A stretch of 64,000 bases of DNA from positions 372,001-436,000 of the forward strand of contig NZ_JAASAE010000002.1 in the NCBI RefSeq assembly GCF_012726205.1, given 5' to 3'. Position numbers and translations under genes: made by a program. The notes under the pieces are model-generated. The model searched no databases and was not told the DNA's origin. It worked only from the letters and a program-made list of their open reading frames with translations. Position 1 is the first letter of the stretch; each line of letters opens with the position of its first letter. This document shows positions 27,660 through 39,352 of the stretch, one piece after another. The DNA is from Rhodococcus sp. HNM0569 (GTDB lineage Bacteria; Actinomycetota; Actinomycetes; Mycobacteriales; Mycobacteriaceae).

Positions 27660-30626
27660 GTGGGCATGCGGCCCCCTTCAGGTCTACCGTCGTTGTCCCG
27701 ACGAAGCCGGGTGCTGCTGATCGCGGCCCTCGTCCTCGCGGTACTGCTGCTGTTGGGGCCGCGGCTGATCACCGCGTACACCGACTGGCTGTGGTTCGGC
27801 GAAGTCGACTTCCGCAGCGTCTTCACCACGGTCCTCGTCACGCGCATCGTGTTGTTCGTCGTGGTCGGTGTCGTCGTCGCGCTCATCGTGTGGCTCGCGC
27901 TCCTGCTCGCGTACCGCTTCCGGCCGGTGTTCGTGCCGACGGCAGGGCCGAACGACCCGGTGTCGCGCTATCGCACCGCGGTCATGGGCCGGCTCAAGCT
28001 CTTCGGCATCGGCATCCCTGCGATCATCGGCATCCTGTCCGGTCTGGTCGCGCAGTCCAGCTGGGCCACCACGCGTCTGTTCTTCTCGGGCGGTGCCTTC
28101 GGCGTCACCGATCCTCAGTTCGGTCTCGACGTCGGGTTCTACGCGTTCGACCTGCCGTTCTACCGGTTCGTGCTCAACTGGCTGTTCGTTGCCGTCGTCG
28201 TCGCGTTCTTCGCGAGCCTCGTCACGCACTACGTGTTCGGCGGCATCCGCCTCGGCGGGCGCGGCGGCAGCCTCAGCAACGCCGCGCGTATCCAGCTCGC
28301 CGTCCTTGCCGGCACGTTCGTGCTGCTCAAGGCCGTCGCGTACTGGCTCGACCGGTACTCTCTGCTGTCGAGCAGCCGCAAGGAACCCACCTTCACCGGC
28401 ATGTCGTACACCGACAGCAATGCCGTGCTCCCGGCGAAGCTCATCCTGCTCGCCATCGCGTTGATCTGCGCCGCGGCGTTCTTCGCCGCGATCTTCCTAC
28501 GCGACCTGCGGATTCCCGCCATGGCGACCGCGCTGCTCGTACTGTCCTCGGTGCTCGTCGGGGCCGTGTGGCCGCTCGTCGTCGAGCAGTTCTCGGTGCG
28601 CCCGAACGCCGCGGACAAGGAGAGCGAGTACATCGAGCGCAACATCGCGGCCACCCGCGACGCGTACGGCATCACCGACGACACCGTCACGTACGAGGAC
28701 TATCCCGGTTACGGCACGCGAGCCCCGCGCGAGGTGCCGTCGGACGTCACCACGATCGAGAACACGCGCCTGCTCGATCCGAACCTGCTCTCGCCGACAT
28801 TCACGCAGCAGCAGCAGCTCAAGAACTTCTACGGCTTCCCGCCGTCGCTCGACATCGACCGTTACGACATCGACGGGTCGAAGCAGGACTACGTCGTCGC
28901 GGCGCGCGAACTGTCGTCGCAGAGCCTCACCGGCAACCAGACCGACTGGATCAACCGACACACCGTGTACACGCACGGCAACGGTTTCGTCGCCGCGCCC
29001 GCCAACCAGGTGAACGCCGCACCGGCCGACTCGCCCGAGGCAGCCACCAACAGCAACAGCGGTTACCCCGTCTACAAGGTCAGCGACATCGCCTCGCAGG
29101 AGGCCGGCAACCAGACGATCCCGGTGGAGCAGCCCCGCATCTACTACGGCGAGGTCATCGCGAACACCGACGCCGACTACGCGATCGTGGGCGGCGGCGG
29201 AGACGAAGGCCCCCGCGAGTACGACACCGACTCGTCGAAGTACACCTACACCGGTGCGGGCGGTGTCCCGATCGGCAACTGGTTCAACCGGCTGGCCTTC
29301 GCCGCGAAGTACACCGAGCGCAACATCCTGTTCTCGGGCGCGATCGGCGACGAGTCGAAGCTCATCTTCGACCGTGATCCGCGCGACCGCGTCACGAAGG
29401 TCGCGCCGTGGCTCACCGCCGACGGCAATGCGTATCCCGCCGTGGTCGACGGCCGCGTCAAGTGGATCGTCGATGCGTACACCACGCTCGAGAACTACCC
29501 GTACGCGCAGCGCAGCTCGCTCGACGGGTTGCTCGAGGACAGCATCGACCAGACGACGGGCCGCCTCCTGCCGCGCAAGGAGGTCTCGTACATCCGCAAC
29601 TCGGTCAAGGCGACGGTCGACGCGTACGACGGCACGGTCGATCTGTACCAGGTCGACGACAACGATCCGGTGCTCGATGCCTGGATGGGTGTCTTCCCCG
29701 ACGTCGTGAAGCCGGAGAGCGAGATCTCGCAGAGCCTGCGCGACCATTTCCGTTACCCGGAAGACCTGTTCAAGGTCCAGCGCGAGATGCTGGCGAAGTA
29801 CCACGTGGACGATCCGCGTGAGTTCTTCACCAACAACGCGTTCTGGTCGGTGCCGAGTGACCCGACGGTCGACACGTCGGCGAACCAGCCGCCGTACTAT
29901 GTGTCGGTCGGAGACCCGGACACGGGTCAGCCCTCGTTCAATCTCACGAGCGCGATGGTCGGCTTCAACCGTGAGTTCCTGTCGGCGTACGTGTCGGTCG
30001 CGTCCGATCCGGAGAACTACGGCAAGTTCCGGGTGTTGCGGTTGCCCGCAGACACCCAGACCCAGGGCCCGCAGCAGGCGCAGAATGCGATGATCTCGGA
30101 CACGCGCGTCGCGCAGGAACGGACGCTGATCGAGCAGTCGAACAAGATCCAGTACGGCAACCTGCTCACGCTGCCCATCGCGGACGGCGGCATCCTGTAC
30201 GTCGAACCGATGTACACCGAGCGGAAGTCGACCGCGCAGAACACGTCGACGTTCCCGCAGCTGTCCAGGGTGCTCGTGAGCTATCGCGAGCCGCCACCGG
30301 GCAACAACATCCGCGTCGGATACGCGCCCACGCTCGCCGAGGCGCTCGATCAGGTGTTCGGCGCAGGGACGGGCACGGCGGCCACCGAACCCGGTTCGGG
30401 CGAGGCGACCCCGGAGACGCAGCCGAGCGAACCGACGACGCAGCAGCCCGCCACGCCCACACCCACGGCACCGCCGAGCGGCGATGTGGCCGCGGCCGTC
30501 ACCGAGCTCGACAACGCTCTCGCGGCGTTGCGGTCGGCACAGCAGGGCGGCGACTTCACGGCCTACGGCCAGGCGCTCGACCGGGTGCAGCGCGCCGTCG
30601 AGGCGTACCAGTCGTTGCCCAGGTAA
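27660..30626 (+). CDS. UPF0182 family large membrane protein
   Basis: 988-aa protein of the UPF0182 family, widespread in Actinobacteria and without an assigned function (M. tuberculosis Rv3193c is the counterpart). About seven transmembrane segments occupy residues 15-330; the conserved motif [16 protein letters not shown] follows the first helix. A large outer domain follows ([46 protein letters not shown]). The C-terminus is a Pro/Thr-rich spacer and a short helical tail. GTG 27660 gives the family N-terminus MGMRP; the frame is open upstream but unconserved. It ends 17 bases before a perfect 21-base terminator stem. Confidence 0.88.
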   Translation: MGMRPPSGLPSLSRRSRVLLIAALVLAVLLLLGPRLITAYTDWLWFGEVDFRSVFTTVLVTRIVLFVVVGVVVALIVWLALLLAYRFRPVFVPTAGPNDPVSRYRTAVMGRLKLFGIGIPAIIGILSGLVAQSSWATTRLFFSGGAFGVTDPQFGLDVGFYAFDLPFYRFVLNWLFVAVVVAFFASLVTHYVFGGIRLGGRGGSLSNAARIQLAVLAGTFVLLKAVAYWLDRYSLLSSSRKEPTFTGMSYTDSNAVLPAKLILLAIALICAAAFFAAIFLRDLRIPAMATALLVLSSVLVGAVWPLVVEQFSVRPNAADKESEYIERNIAATRDAYGITDDTVTYEDYPGYGTRAPREVPSDVTTIENTRLLDPNLLSPTFTQQQQLKNFYGFPPSLDIDRYDIDGSKQDYVVAARELSSQSLTGNQTDWINRHTVYTHGNGFVAAPANQVNAAPADSPEAATNSNSGYPVYKVSDIASQEAGNQTIPVEQPRIYYGEVIANTDADYAIVGGGGDEGPREYDTDSSKYTYTGAGGVPIGNWFNRLAFAAKYTERNILFSGAIGDESKLIFDRDPRDRVTKVAPWLTADGNAYPAVVDGRVKWIVDAYTTLENYPYAQRSSLDGLLEDSIDQTTGRLLPRKEVSYIRNSVKATVDAYDGTVDLYQVDDNDPVLDAWMGVFPDVVKPESEISQSLRDHFRYPEDLFKVQREMLAKYHVDDPREFFTNNAFWSVPSDPTVDTSANQPPYYVSVGDPDTGQPSFNLTSAMVGFNREFLSAYVSVASDPENYGKFRVLRLPADTQTQGPQQAQNAMISDTRVAQERTLIEQSNKIQYGNLLTLPIADGGILYVEPMYTERKSTAQNTSTFPQLSRVLVSYREPPPGNNIRVGYAPTLAEALDQVFGAGTGTAATEPGSGEATPETQPSEPTTQQPATPTPTAPPSGDVAAAVTELDNALAALRSAQQGGDFTAYGQALDRVQRAVEAYQSLPR

Positions 30627-30643
30627 GAGCGAGCGGCCCGACA

Positions 30644-30689
30644 CAAGACGGATCCCCCGCGGCCTGGGCCGCGGGGGATCCGTCTTGTC
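30644..30689. terminator. Bidirectional terminator, perfect 21-base stem
   Basis: 30644-30664 pairs perfectly with 30669-30689 around the loop CTGG; the stem is GC-rich (GATCCCCCGCGGC) with AAGAC/GTCTT at the base. It separates the convergent UPF0182 gene and the first rpf gene and can serve both. Confidence 0.85.
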
Positions 30690-30702
30690 GGTGGTCGCCC
30701 GG

Positions 30703-32528
<1,826 letters not shown>

Positions 32529-32605
32529 CGCGGGGTGGAGCAGCTCGGTAGCTCGCTGGGCTCATAACCCAGAGGTCGCAGGTTCAAATCCTGTCCCCGC
32601 TACCA
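32529..32605 (+). tRNA. Initiator tRNA-fMet (CAT), CCA encoded
   Basis: 77-base tRNA. Anticodon CAT sits in a stem with three consecutive G-C pairs (CTGGG / CCCAG), the initiator hallmark. The acceptor end has C1 opposite T72 (a mismatch, where E. coli has C1-A72), another initiator feature. D-arm GAGCAGCTCGGTAGCTC and T-arm CAGGTTCAAATCCTG are standard. The terminal CCA is genome-encoded (32603-32605). A strong terminator follows. Confidence 0.95.
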
Positions 32606-32609
32606 ACGA

Positions 32610-32640
32610 GAAAGGCCCGGACCCTCGGTCCGGGCCTTTC
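32610..32640. terminator. Terminator after tRNA-fMet
   Basis: GAAAGGCCCGGACC (32610-32623) pairs perfectly with 32627-32640, loop CTC, ending in TTTCTT. It also lies at the 3' end of the convergent acyl-CoA synthetase gene and can serve both. Confidence 0.85.
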
Positions 32641-32641
32641 T

Positions 32642-34279
32642 TCATGCCGCGGGTGGTTCCGGTTCGAGGTCGGTGAGTGCACGGCGCAGCAGCTTGCCCG
32701 TCGTGTTCCTCGGCAGCTCGTCCACGAACACGACATCGCGCGGCACCTTGTACCGGGCCAGACGGGCCTTGACGTGAGCGCGGAGAGCGTCTGCATCGCG
32801 TGCGGAATTCGCCGTGGGTACCACGAAAGCCCGCAGCCGGTGCCCGAATTCGGGGTCCTCGACGCCGATCACCGCGACATCCATCACCTCTTCGTGGTCG
32901 GCGAGCAAGTTCTCGACCTCGAGTGGGTACACGTTCTCGCCGCCGGAGACGATCATGTCGTCGTCGCGTCCGTCGACGAACAGCAGTCCGCGGGAATCGA
33001 AGTGGCCGACGTCGCCCGTCGAGAGCAGGCCGTCGCGGCGTTCCTTGTCGCGTCCGTCGGTATAGCCTTCGAAGCTCAGCCCGCTCGCGACGAAGATGCG
33101 GCCCGTGACGCCTGGCTGGGTGATGCGGTGCCCCTCGTCGTCGTACAGTGCGACATGGCATGTGACCGGCGGCCGGCCCGCAGTGCCGGGGGCTTCCGCG
33201 AGTTCGCCGGGTGTGGCGACGGTGGCGACCGCCACCTCGGTCGACCCGTACAGGTTGTAGAGCACCGGGCCGAATGCGCGTGCGGTCCGCGCCGACAGAT
33301 CGGGTGAGATGGGGGAGCCTGCAGCGAAGACGATCGACAGGTGTGATGTGTCGTACCGCGACAGGACGTCCGGGCCGAGATCGACGATGCGCTGCAACAT
33401 CGTCGGCACCACCACGAGGGCGTCGCATGCGTGTTCGGCGACGAGTGCGACGGTGTTCTCGGGGTCGAAACGCCGTGCGGTGACGACGCACTGGCCGAGC
33501 GCGAGGGCGATCGCGAGCTGTGAGACGCCGGTGCCGTGAAAAGCGGGTGCCGCCATCATCATTCGCTGACCGCGGCGTAGCGGTACGCGATCGAGGAACT
33601 GCGCCGACGCGAGCGGTGACGTGCGCCCGCGTGGCGCGCCCTTGGGGGTGCCTGTCGTCCCGCTCGTGAGGAGCACGAAACCGCCAGGGGTGTCGGGCGG
33701 GCTGACGTCGGAGTCGTCCGTGCGGGCGATCGTGTCCGCGAGTGTCGGCGCCGTGGTCTCGGCAGCGGGGTCGTCGACCCAGGCGCGGTAGCGGGCGACC
33801 GACGGGTCGAGTGCGTCGGCGAGCGGAGCGAATTCGTCGTCGAACACGAACGCGTGTACGCCTTCTCGCGTCGCGACGCCGGCAAGCTGGGGCGCACCGA
33901 AGCCGGTGTTCATGAGGACGAGCCGATTGCCGTTCTTCGCGGACGCGAGCATCGTGACGACGAGCCAGCGATGATTGCGGCACAGAACGGCCGCGGTGTG
34001 CTCGGCGGTGATGCCCGCGGTGTGCCACGCGCGTGCGAGGGCGTTGGCCGACGCGTCCAGGGTGCCGTAGTCGAGTGTGCCGAGTTCGTCGACGAGTGCG
34101 GGAGTGCGGGGTTCGGTGCGCGCGTGTGCGTGCACGGGACCGGCGAACGGACCGAATCTTGCCACCCCTGCGAGTGACGCGATTCCCCGGTCCAGTCGCG
34201 GGAAGGGCACCAGGCCGGATCGGATCATGACCCGCACGGCGCCGAGCGCGTCCGTCGTCTTCGTCAGGACTGTGGGCAT
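32642..34279 (-). CDS. AMP-dependent acyl-CoA synthetase (FadD-like)
   Basis: 545-aa adenylate-forming enzyme that would activate a fatty or carboxylic acid to its acyl-CoA through an acyl-AMP. Motifs: LLTSGTTGTPKGAPRG (A3, phosphate loop), YNLYGSTEVAV (A5), STGDVGHFD (A7), DGRDDDMIVSGGENVYP (A8) and the catalytic lysine in LPRNTTGKLLRR (A10). Start ATG 34279 has GGAAGGGG upstream; the frame is open further but without conserved sequence. The specific substrate is not evident. It stands alone, divergent from the lipoprotein gene. Confidence 0.87.
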   Translation of the reverse strand: MPTVLTKTTDALGAVRVMIRSGLVPFPRLDRGIASLAGVARFGPFAGPVHAHARTEPRTPALVDELGTLDYGTLDASANALARAWHTAGITAEHTAAVLCRNHRWLVVTMLASAKNGNRLVLMNTGFGAPQLAGVATREGVHAFVFDDEFAPLADALDPSVARYRAWVDDPAAETTAPTLADTIARTDDSDVSPPDTPGGFVLLTSGTTGTPKGAPRGRTSPLASAQFLDRVPLRRGQRMMMAAPAFHGTGVSQLAIALALGQCVVTARRFDPENTVALVAEHACDALVVVPTMLQRIVDLGPDVLSRYDTSHLSIVFAAGSPISPDLSARTARAFGPVLYNLYGSTEVAVATVATPGELAEAPGTAGRPPVTCHVALYDDEGHRITQPGVTGRIFVASGLSFEGYTDGRDKERRDGLLSTGDVGHFDSRGLLFVDGRDDDMIVSGGENVYPLEVENLLADHEEVMDVAVIGVEDPEFGHRLRAFVVPTANSARDADALRAHVKARLARYKVPRDVVFVDELPRNTTGKLLRRALTDLEPEPPAA

Positions 34280-34418
34280 CGAGCACCCCTTCCGATTTGT
34301 GAGGTACGTCACGTTCAGCGTACGCGATGTGCGGCGGTGGGCAAGGGGGTGCGGGTGCGGGCCCTGCAGCGTGACGGACGCGGCGCACGTGCGGGTTCGT
34401 TCTGGTAGGAAGCACAGC

Positions 34419-34808
34419 GTGAAGAAGACGCTCGCGGTCACCGCTGCCCTGTTCTGCTCGCTCGCTCTCGGCGCGTGCGGAAGTGAATCGACCGATGCGT
34501 CGGCGGACGCCGATTCGTCGACCGCCGTACCGACCGCGATCCCCGAGCCGGCCGACGACGCCGTCACCTACCAGACCGACGCCGCCGGGCTCACCACCGC
34601 GGTCAGGGGCATCGACGCAGATCCGGCGAGCCCCCTGTACGTGCAGGCGTGCGCGGACGCGACAGCATGGCTCGCAGGTGCGGGCGACAAGACGGCGGAT
34701 GCCTATCTCGCGAGCGTGCAGGCCACGCCCGAGTGGGCGGACTGGACACCCGAGCAGATCGCAGCGACGACCACCGCGGCCGCTGCGGCTGCCGACGGGC
34801 GCTGCTGA
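34419..34808 (+). CDS. LpqV-like lipoprotein
   Basis: 129-aa secreted lipoprotein. A signal peptide ends in the lipobox LGAC (lipidated Cys about residue 22). After a Ser/Asp-rich spacer the domain YVQACADATAWLAGAGDKTADAYLASVQATPEW...TPEQIAATTTAAAAAADGRC resembles mycobacterial LpqV as I recall it, with two cysteines that could pair. Function unknown. Start GTG 34419 has AGGAAG upstream. A 16-base-stem terminator follows. Confidence 0.7.
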   Translation: MKKTLAVTAALFCSLALGACGSESTDASADADSSTAVPTAIPEPADDAVTYQTDAAGLTTAVRGIDADPASPLYVQACADATAWLAGAGDKTADAYLASVQATPEWADWTPEQIAATTTAAAAAADGRC

Positions 34809-34844
34809 GCGCGAGCGCTCGGCCCACCCATCGGACGAAATCGA

Positions 34845-34880
34845 CGGGGCCCCTGCACGCGAGTGCGTGCAGGGGCCCCG
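34845..34880. terminator. Bidirectional terminator, 16-base stem
   Basis: 34845-34860 pairs with 34865-34880 around GAGT; the stem contains GGGGCCCCTGCACGC. It separates the convergent lipoprotein and acyl-CoA dehydrogenase genes. Confidence 0.8.
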
Positions 34881-34916
34881 GTGCTCTCGGCCGGACGGTT
34901 CACCCGGCCGTGCGCG

Positions 34917-36125
34917 TCACTTGAGTTCGGCGGACGTCTTGCCCAGCAGTCGACGGGCGACGATCAGCTGCTGGATCTGTTGCGTGCCCTCGAAGATGTC
35001 GAGGATCTTGCTGTCGCGGCTCCACTTCTCGAGCAGCGTGTGCTGCGAGTAGCCGAGCGTGCCCGCGAGTTCGACGGCCTTGAGCGTCACGTCGGTGCCG
35101 GTACGGCCTGCCTTCGCCTTCGACATCGACGCCTCGAGCGAGTTGGGCTTCTTGTTGTCCGCCATCCACGCCGCGCGTAGTGCCAGCAGGTATGCGGCTT
35201 CCCAGTCCGCCTCCATGCGCAGGAACTCGGCCGCGGCCGCATGCTGGCTCATCGGCGGGATGTCGTAGGACACCTCGACGCCCGCGTCGGCGAGGATGCC
35301 GCGCAGTTCTTCGAGCGCCGCGCGGCCGACGCCGATCGCCATCGCGGCGACGAGCGGGCGCGTGTTGTCGAAGGTCTGCATGACGCCGCCGAAGCCCTTT
35401 TTGACGTCGACCTCGGCGCTGCCGAGGATGTTGTCCTTCGGGATACGGCAGTTGTCGAACACGAGCACGGCGGTGTCCGAGGCCTTGATGCCGAGCTTGT
35501 GCTCGAGCCGAGCCACACTCAGTCCCGGGGCGTCGCGCGGCACGACGAACGACTTGATCGCGGCGCGGCCCTTCGTCTTGTCGACGGTCGCCCACACCAC
35601 GATGTGGGTGGAACGCTCACCTGCGGTGACGAAGATCTTCTCGCCGTTGAGGATCCACTCGTCGCCCACGAGTTCGGCAGTCGTGGTGACGGCGGCGGAG
35701 TCGGATCCGAAGGAGGGCTCGGTGATCGCCATCGACGCCCACACCTTGCCGAAGCGCTCGAGCTGGTCGTCGGTCGCGACCGCGGCGATCGCGGCATTGC
35801 CGAGGCCCTGATAGGGAATCGACAACATCAGGCCGACATCGCCCCACGACGTCTCGAGCGCGTTGAGCAATGCAGACATGTTGCCACCGTTGGCATTTCC
35901 GATGATCTCGGTCTTGGAGCCCGAGCGACCGCCGCTCGCGCCGCCGATGTCGCCGCCGGAGTCGTTGAGGCCCTCGACCATCGCCGCCATCGTGTCGAGC
36001 TCGACGGGGTACTCGTGCTCGGCGAGGTCGTACTTGCGCGAGATCGGCCGGAAGATCTGGGCGGCCACCTGGTGGGCCTGATTGGCAGAGGCCTTGAGCT
36101 TCTTGGGGAGTTCGAGGTTGTACAT
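34917..36125 (-). CDS. Acyl-CoA dehydrogenase (FadE23-like)
   Basis: 402-aa FAD-dependent acyl-CoA dehydrogenase. Visible segments are MAITEPSFGSDSAAV (flavin/substrate loop), WILNGEKIFVTAGE, KASDTAVLVFDNCRIP, and a C-terminal FEGTQQIQQLIVARRLLG that binds the FAD of the neighbouring subunit. Length and pairing with the gene upstream agree with FadE23 next to FadE24 in M. tuberculosis. The separation is 33 bases, so the two form an operon and possibly a heteromeric enzyme, as many mycobacterial FadE pairs do. Natural substrate not evident. Confidence 0.82.
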   Translation of the reverse strand: MYNLELPKKLKASANQAHQVAAQIFRPISRKYDLAEHEYPVELDTMAAMVEGLNDSGGDIGGASGGRSGSKTEIIGNANGGNMSALLNALETSWGDVGLMLSIPYQGLGNAAIAAVATDDQLERFGKVWASMAITEPSFGSDSAAVTTTAELVGDEWILNGEKIFVTAGERSTHIVVWATVDKTKGRAAIKSFVVPRDAPGLSVARLEHKLGIKASDTAVLVFDNCRIPKDNILGSAEVDVKKGFGGVMQTFDNTRPLVAAMAIGVGRAALEELRGILADAGVEVSYDIPPMSQHAAAAEFLRMEADWEAAYLLALRAAWMADNKKPNSLEASMSKAKAGRTGTDVTLKAVELAGTLGYSQHTLLEKWSRDSKILDIFEGTQQIQQLIVARRLLGKTSAELK

Positions 36126-36158
36126 GGAATGTGTGTTCCTTCAGTCGATTCAGGCCGC

Positions 36159-37565
36159 TCAGATCAGGACGATGCCCTCGCCGACACCGACCGCGCGCAG
36201 GTCGCGGTACCAGCGTTCGACGGGGTGCTCCTTGGTGAACCCGTGGCCGCCGAGCAGTTGCACGCCGTCGAGGCCGATCTGCATTCCCTTGTCGGTCGCG
36301 AGCTTCTTGGCGAGCGCGGCCTCGCGGGCGAACGACTTGCCCTGCTCGGCCCGCGACGCGCCGCGCAGGGTCACCAGGCGCAGGCCTTCGAGTTCGATGC
36401 CGATGTTGGCAACCATGAACGCGACCGCCTGCCGGTGGCTGATCGGCTCGCCGAACGCCTCCCGCTCGTTGGCGTAGGGGATCACGTAGTCGAGCACGGC
36501 CTGCGACGTGCCCGCGGCGAGCGACGCCCAGCCGAGACGTGCGAGGCGGATCGCGTCGGCGTAGTCGGCCACTCGCGTGTCGGGGGACTCGCCGAGCAGC
36601 GCGGACTCGGGGATCGCGACGTCGGTGAGCTCGAGACGTCCGATGCCTGCGGCACGAAGACCCATGCTCGGGTCGGCCTCGACGACCAGGCCCTTGGCGT
36701 CGGACTCGACCAGGAACAACGACGGCTTGCCGTCGAGCTCGGCGGCGACGACGAACAGTTCCGACGACGCAGCGGCGGGCACGAGGCTCTTGACGCCGTT
36801 GAGTGTGAAGCCGCTGGGGGAGCGGGTGGCCTTGGTGCGCAACGCGAACGGGTCGAACAGAGCGTGCGGCTCGTTGACGACGACGGCCGCGCCCGGCACC
36901 TGCTCGCCCGTGAACGCAGGCAGGTAGGTCTTCTGCTGTGCGTCGCTGCCCCACTGGGTGAGCGCGACCGCGACGCCGCTCGGTGCCAGGATCGGAAGTG
37001 CGAGGCCCATGTCGCCGTGGGCGAGCGCCTCCGCGACGAGAGAGTTGGTGACGGCCCCGCGCTCGTCGGCCGCGCCGTCGAGTTCTTCGGGGACGTTGAT
37101 GAGCGTGATGCCGAGTTCGGCGGCGCGCTTGCCGAGGTCGGCGGGCGACGCGGCGGCCTCGTCGGCGTCGTGCGCTGCGGGCCGCAGGATCTCGGCGGCG
37201 AACTCGCGCACCGTCTCCACGATCATCTGCTGGTCGTCGGACGGCGTGAGGTCGAAGTAGTCGGCGTTCTTGGTGGTGCTGTCCGGCAGTCGCTTCGGCG
37301 CTCCGCCGCCCGAAACCTTCTTGAATCCGCGTGTCGCGGCGCCGAGCGTCTTGAAACCGGTCTTGGTGCTCTCGTAGGTGACGCGGTCGATGGTCTGGCG
37401 CAGGTTGTACTTCTCGGCCAGGTCGGATCCGGTGATCCTGGTCAGCACACGCATCGCGACACCCATCGCGTCGCGCTTGACCGGGTTCAGTCCGACTGCG
37501 GAGGTGTCGCGCGGTGCGCGCCTGCTGGGGGCCTCGTGCTCGGGGGCGTCGTGCTTGCTCATCAT
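36159..37565 (-). CDS. Acyl-CoA dehydrogenase (FadE24-like), long N-terminus
   Basis: 468-aa acyl-CoA dehydrogenase family protein with about 100 extra N-terminal residues before the dehydrogenase core (FDLTPSDDQQMIVETVREFAAEI). The core is diverged: VNEPHALFDPFALRTKA, FTLNGVKSLVPAA, and the ending LLGGHGFTKEHPVERWYRDLRAVGVGEGI. The start is one of GTG 37568, ATG 37565 or ATG 37562 in a row; I use 37565, nine bases after GAGAA. First gene of the operon, behind two operator-like dyads. The length equals that of FadE24 in M. tuberculosis, whose pair is reported to be induced by isoniazid. Confidence 0.78.
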   Translation of the reverse strand: MMSKHDAPEHEAPSRRAPRDTSAVGLNPVKRDAMGVAMRVLTRITGSDLAEKYNLRQTIDRVTYESTKTGFKTLGAATRGFKKVSGGGAPKRLPDSTTKNADYFDLTPSDDQQMIVETVREFAAEILRPAAHDADEAAASPADLGKRAAELGITLINVPEELDGAADERGAVTNSLVAEALAHGDMGLALPILAPSGVAVALTQWGSDAQQKTYLPAFTGEQVPGAAVVVNEPHALFDPFALRTKATRSPSGFTLNGVKSLVPAAASSELFVVAAELDGKPSLFLVESDAKGLVVEADPSMGLRAAGIGRLELTDVAIPESALLGESPDTRVADYADAIRLARLGWASLAAGTSQAVLDYVIPYANEREAFGEPISHRQAVAFMVANIGIELEGLRLVTLRGASRAEQGKSFAREAALAKKLATDKGMQIGLDGVQLLGGHGFTKEHPVERWYRDLRAVGVGEGIVLI

Positions 37566-37603
37566 CACCAGCTGTTCTCGGTGTACGGGCGGGGACGTGA
37601 GCT

Positions 37604-37642
37604 ACCTTACTCAGCAGTAAGGTGGGTGTCTACTATGGAGTA
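37604..37642. promoter_or_regulatory. Two operator-like dyads upstream of the acyl-CoA dehydrogenase operon
   Basis: Site 1: ACCTTACT-CAGC-AGTAAGGT (37604-37623), a perfect 8-base inverted repeat. Site 2: TACT-ATGG-AGTA (37631-37642). Same half-site and same 4-base spacer, centres 23 bases apart, about two helical turns. This is the layout of tandem TetR-family operators; the regulator is not in the window. Confidence 0.6.
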
Positions 37643-37668
37643 AGTTCCGCCTGCCGTGCAGGTCAGCG

Positions 37669-37697
37669 CGGCTGACGCGGAGAATCTGCGTCAGCCG
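37669..37697 (-). terminator. Hairpin at the end of the membrane-anchored protein gene
   Basis: CGGCTGACGC (37669-37678) pairs with GCGTCAGCCG (37688-37697), 9-base loop; it overlaps the stop codon at 37691. No clear T-run. Confidence 0.5.
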
Positions 37698-38470
37698 GTC
37701 TGGGTCACGATGTCGGTGAGTGTCCTGCGGATGCGGTCGGCGTCGTCGGCCGGGGCGTAGGCGTACACGCCGAGCCGGTATTCCGGTGCACCGCCCGGGG
37801 TGCCCGCGACGAACCGCACGAGGTCGACCGCGTACCGGCCGCGCTCGTCGGACGAGTTCTCGGTGTAGGCCGTGCGGTCGTCGGGACGCAGCGCGGCAGC
37901 GGGATCGTCGAGCCACGGCGGCCCGAAGTCGGACGGCAGCGGCGCCGAGCAGTCGGTGGGGCACTTCTGCAGGACGAGGGCGACGCGCTCCGCGCCGCCG
38001 GGCGCGCGACACGGCCACCCGCGAGCATCGGGGAGTTCGTCGAGGCTGCCCGCGAAGCAGTTGACGTCCCCGGCGGTGCGGAACGCGAAAGGCCATCCGT
38101 CGAACGTCATGGTGTACGTGTCGTCGTCGTCCGTCCACGCCGGGCCGAACAACGGGCCGGCGGGCAGGTCGCGGAGGACGGGATCGCCCGCGGGGAGTGG
38201 ATCGCTCGGAACCTCCGCGTCGCCCTCCGGGGCCGGTGCGTCGGCGACCGCGTCCGGTGCGGCGACGGGCGCACCGTCGATCGTGTCCAGGAGCCCATCC
38301 GTTGGCAGGCCGCGGAGCGCGAGGACACCCACGGTCGCGATCGTCACCACGACCGCGAGTACCGCGACGCCGATCGCGACGAACGCGCTCCGGTCGTGAC
38401 GACTCGACACCGTCGCGTCGGTGCGTGCCGGATCCGACGCGCCCGGGACGGGCGAGCCCGGCTCGTTCAC
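37691..38470 (-). CDS. Membrane-anchored protein of unknown function, co-encoded with hisN
   Basis: 259-aa protein I do not recognise. One transmembrane helix lies near the N-terminus (about residues 33-55, [22 protein letters not shown]), then a Pro/Ala/Asp-rich stalk, then an outer domain with several cysteines ([25 protein letters not shown]) likely paired in disulfides, and aromatic [12 protein letters not shown] and [10 protein letters not shown] strands. Its GTG start (38470) overlaps the hisN stop as GTGA, so it is translationally coupled to hisN, though a role in histidine synthesis is not suggested by the sequence. Confidence 0.75.
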   Translation of the reverse strand: MNEPGSPVPGASDPARTDATVSSRHDRSAFVAIGVAVLAVVVTIATVGVLALRGLPTDGLLDTIDGAPVAAPDAVADAPAPEGDAEVPSDPLPAGDPVLRDLPAGPLFGPAWTDDDDTYTMTFDGWPFAFRTAGDVNCFAGSLDELPDARGWPCRAPGGAERVALVLQKCPTDCSAPLPSDFGPPWLDDPAAALRPDDRTAYTENSSDERGRYAVDLVRFVAGTPGGAPEYRLGVYAYAPADDADRIRRTLTDIVTQTG

Positions 38471-39261
38471 CGCGCGGTACCGAGCGCGCGGAGTACGTCG
38501 GCGTGCAGCAGGCCGTTCGACGCGACGGCGCTGCCACCGTGCGGACCCGGGCGGCCCGCCCGGTCGGTGAAGTGGCCGCCCGCCTCGCGCACCAGGATGT
38601 CGAGCGGCGCGAGGTCCCACAGCGACACCTCGGGCTCGGCGGCGACGTCGACCGCGCCCTCCGCGACCAGGCAGTACGAGAAGAAGTCCCCGAAACCCCG
38701 CACCCGCCACACGTCGTCGGTGAGCGCGACGAATGCGTCGCGCACACCCACGTCCCGCCAGCCGGACAGGCTCGAGAAGGACAGCGACGCCGACGACACG
38801 TCCGAGACCCCAGACACCGAGGTGCGACGAGGAGCCTCCTGCGAGAAGGTCGTCCACGCGCCACTGCCCGCCGACGCCCACCAGCGGCGTGCGAGGGCGG
38901 GGGCGCTCACGACGCCGACGACGGGTTCGCCGTCGACCAACAGCGCGACGAGCGTCGCCCACACCGGGACGCCGCGCACGAAGTTCTTGGTGCCGTCGAT
39001 CGGATCGATCACCCACTGGCGTCCTTCGAACACCGCGTCGCCGCCGAACTCCTCGCCGAGCACGGAGTCGCCCGGGCGTGCTGCTGCGAGGTGCTCGCGC
39101 AGCGCGCGTTCGACGGCGAGGTCCGCGTCGGAGACCGGCGTGAGGTCCGGCTTCGCGTCGACGTGCAGGTCGAGCGCGCCGAACCGGTCGCGGGTGATCG
39201 CGTCCGCGCGGTCGGCGAGGCCCAGTGCGAGCGTCAGGTCGTCGGAGTGGTCGGTCGCCAT
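38467..39261 (-). CDS. hisN: Histidinol-phosphatase, inositol monophosphatase family (HisN)
   Basis: 264-aa Mg2+-dependent phosphatase of the inositol-monophosphatase fold. Metal and substrate motifs: [20 protein letters not shown] and [16 protein letters not shown]. In Actinobacteria this family supplies the histidinol-phosphatase step of histidine synthesis; an inositol phosphatase is the alternative. ATG 39261 is eight bases after TAGCGT (39275-39270), a leaderless arrangement, and diverges from prfB. Overlaps the next gene by four bases. Confidence 0.82.
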   Translation of the reverse strand: MATDHSDDLTLALGLADRADAITRDRFGALDLHVDAKPDLTPVSDADLAVERALREHLAAARPGDSVLGEEFGGDAVFEGRQWVIDPIDGTKNFVRGVPVWATLVALLVDGEPVVGVVSAPALARRWWASAGSGAWTTFSQEAPRRTSVSGVSDVSSASLSFSSLSGWRDVGVRDAFVALTDDVWRVRGFGDFFSYCLVAEGAVDVAAEPEVSLWDLAPLDILVREAGGHFTDRAGRPGPHGGSAVASNGLLHADVLRALGTAR

Positions 39262-39269
39262 GACCGAAA

Positions 39270-39344
39270 ACGCTAGCCGGTCGTGCGCCGCGTGCACCGC
39301 CAGGGCCGCACCGTCCGAGCCGCCGGTCGTGGGACAGGTAGCCT
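39270..39344. promoter_or_regulatory. Divergent leaderless promoters, hisN / prfB
   Basis: Minus strand: TAGCGT (39275-39270), eight bases, ATG 39261. Plus strand: TAGCCT (39339-39344), eight bases, GTG 39353. Confidence 0.5.
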
Positions 39345-39352
39345 AGGGAGCC

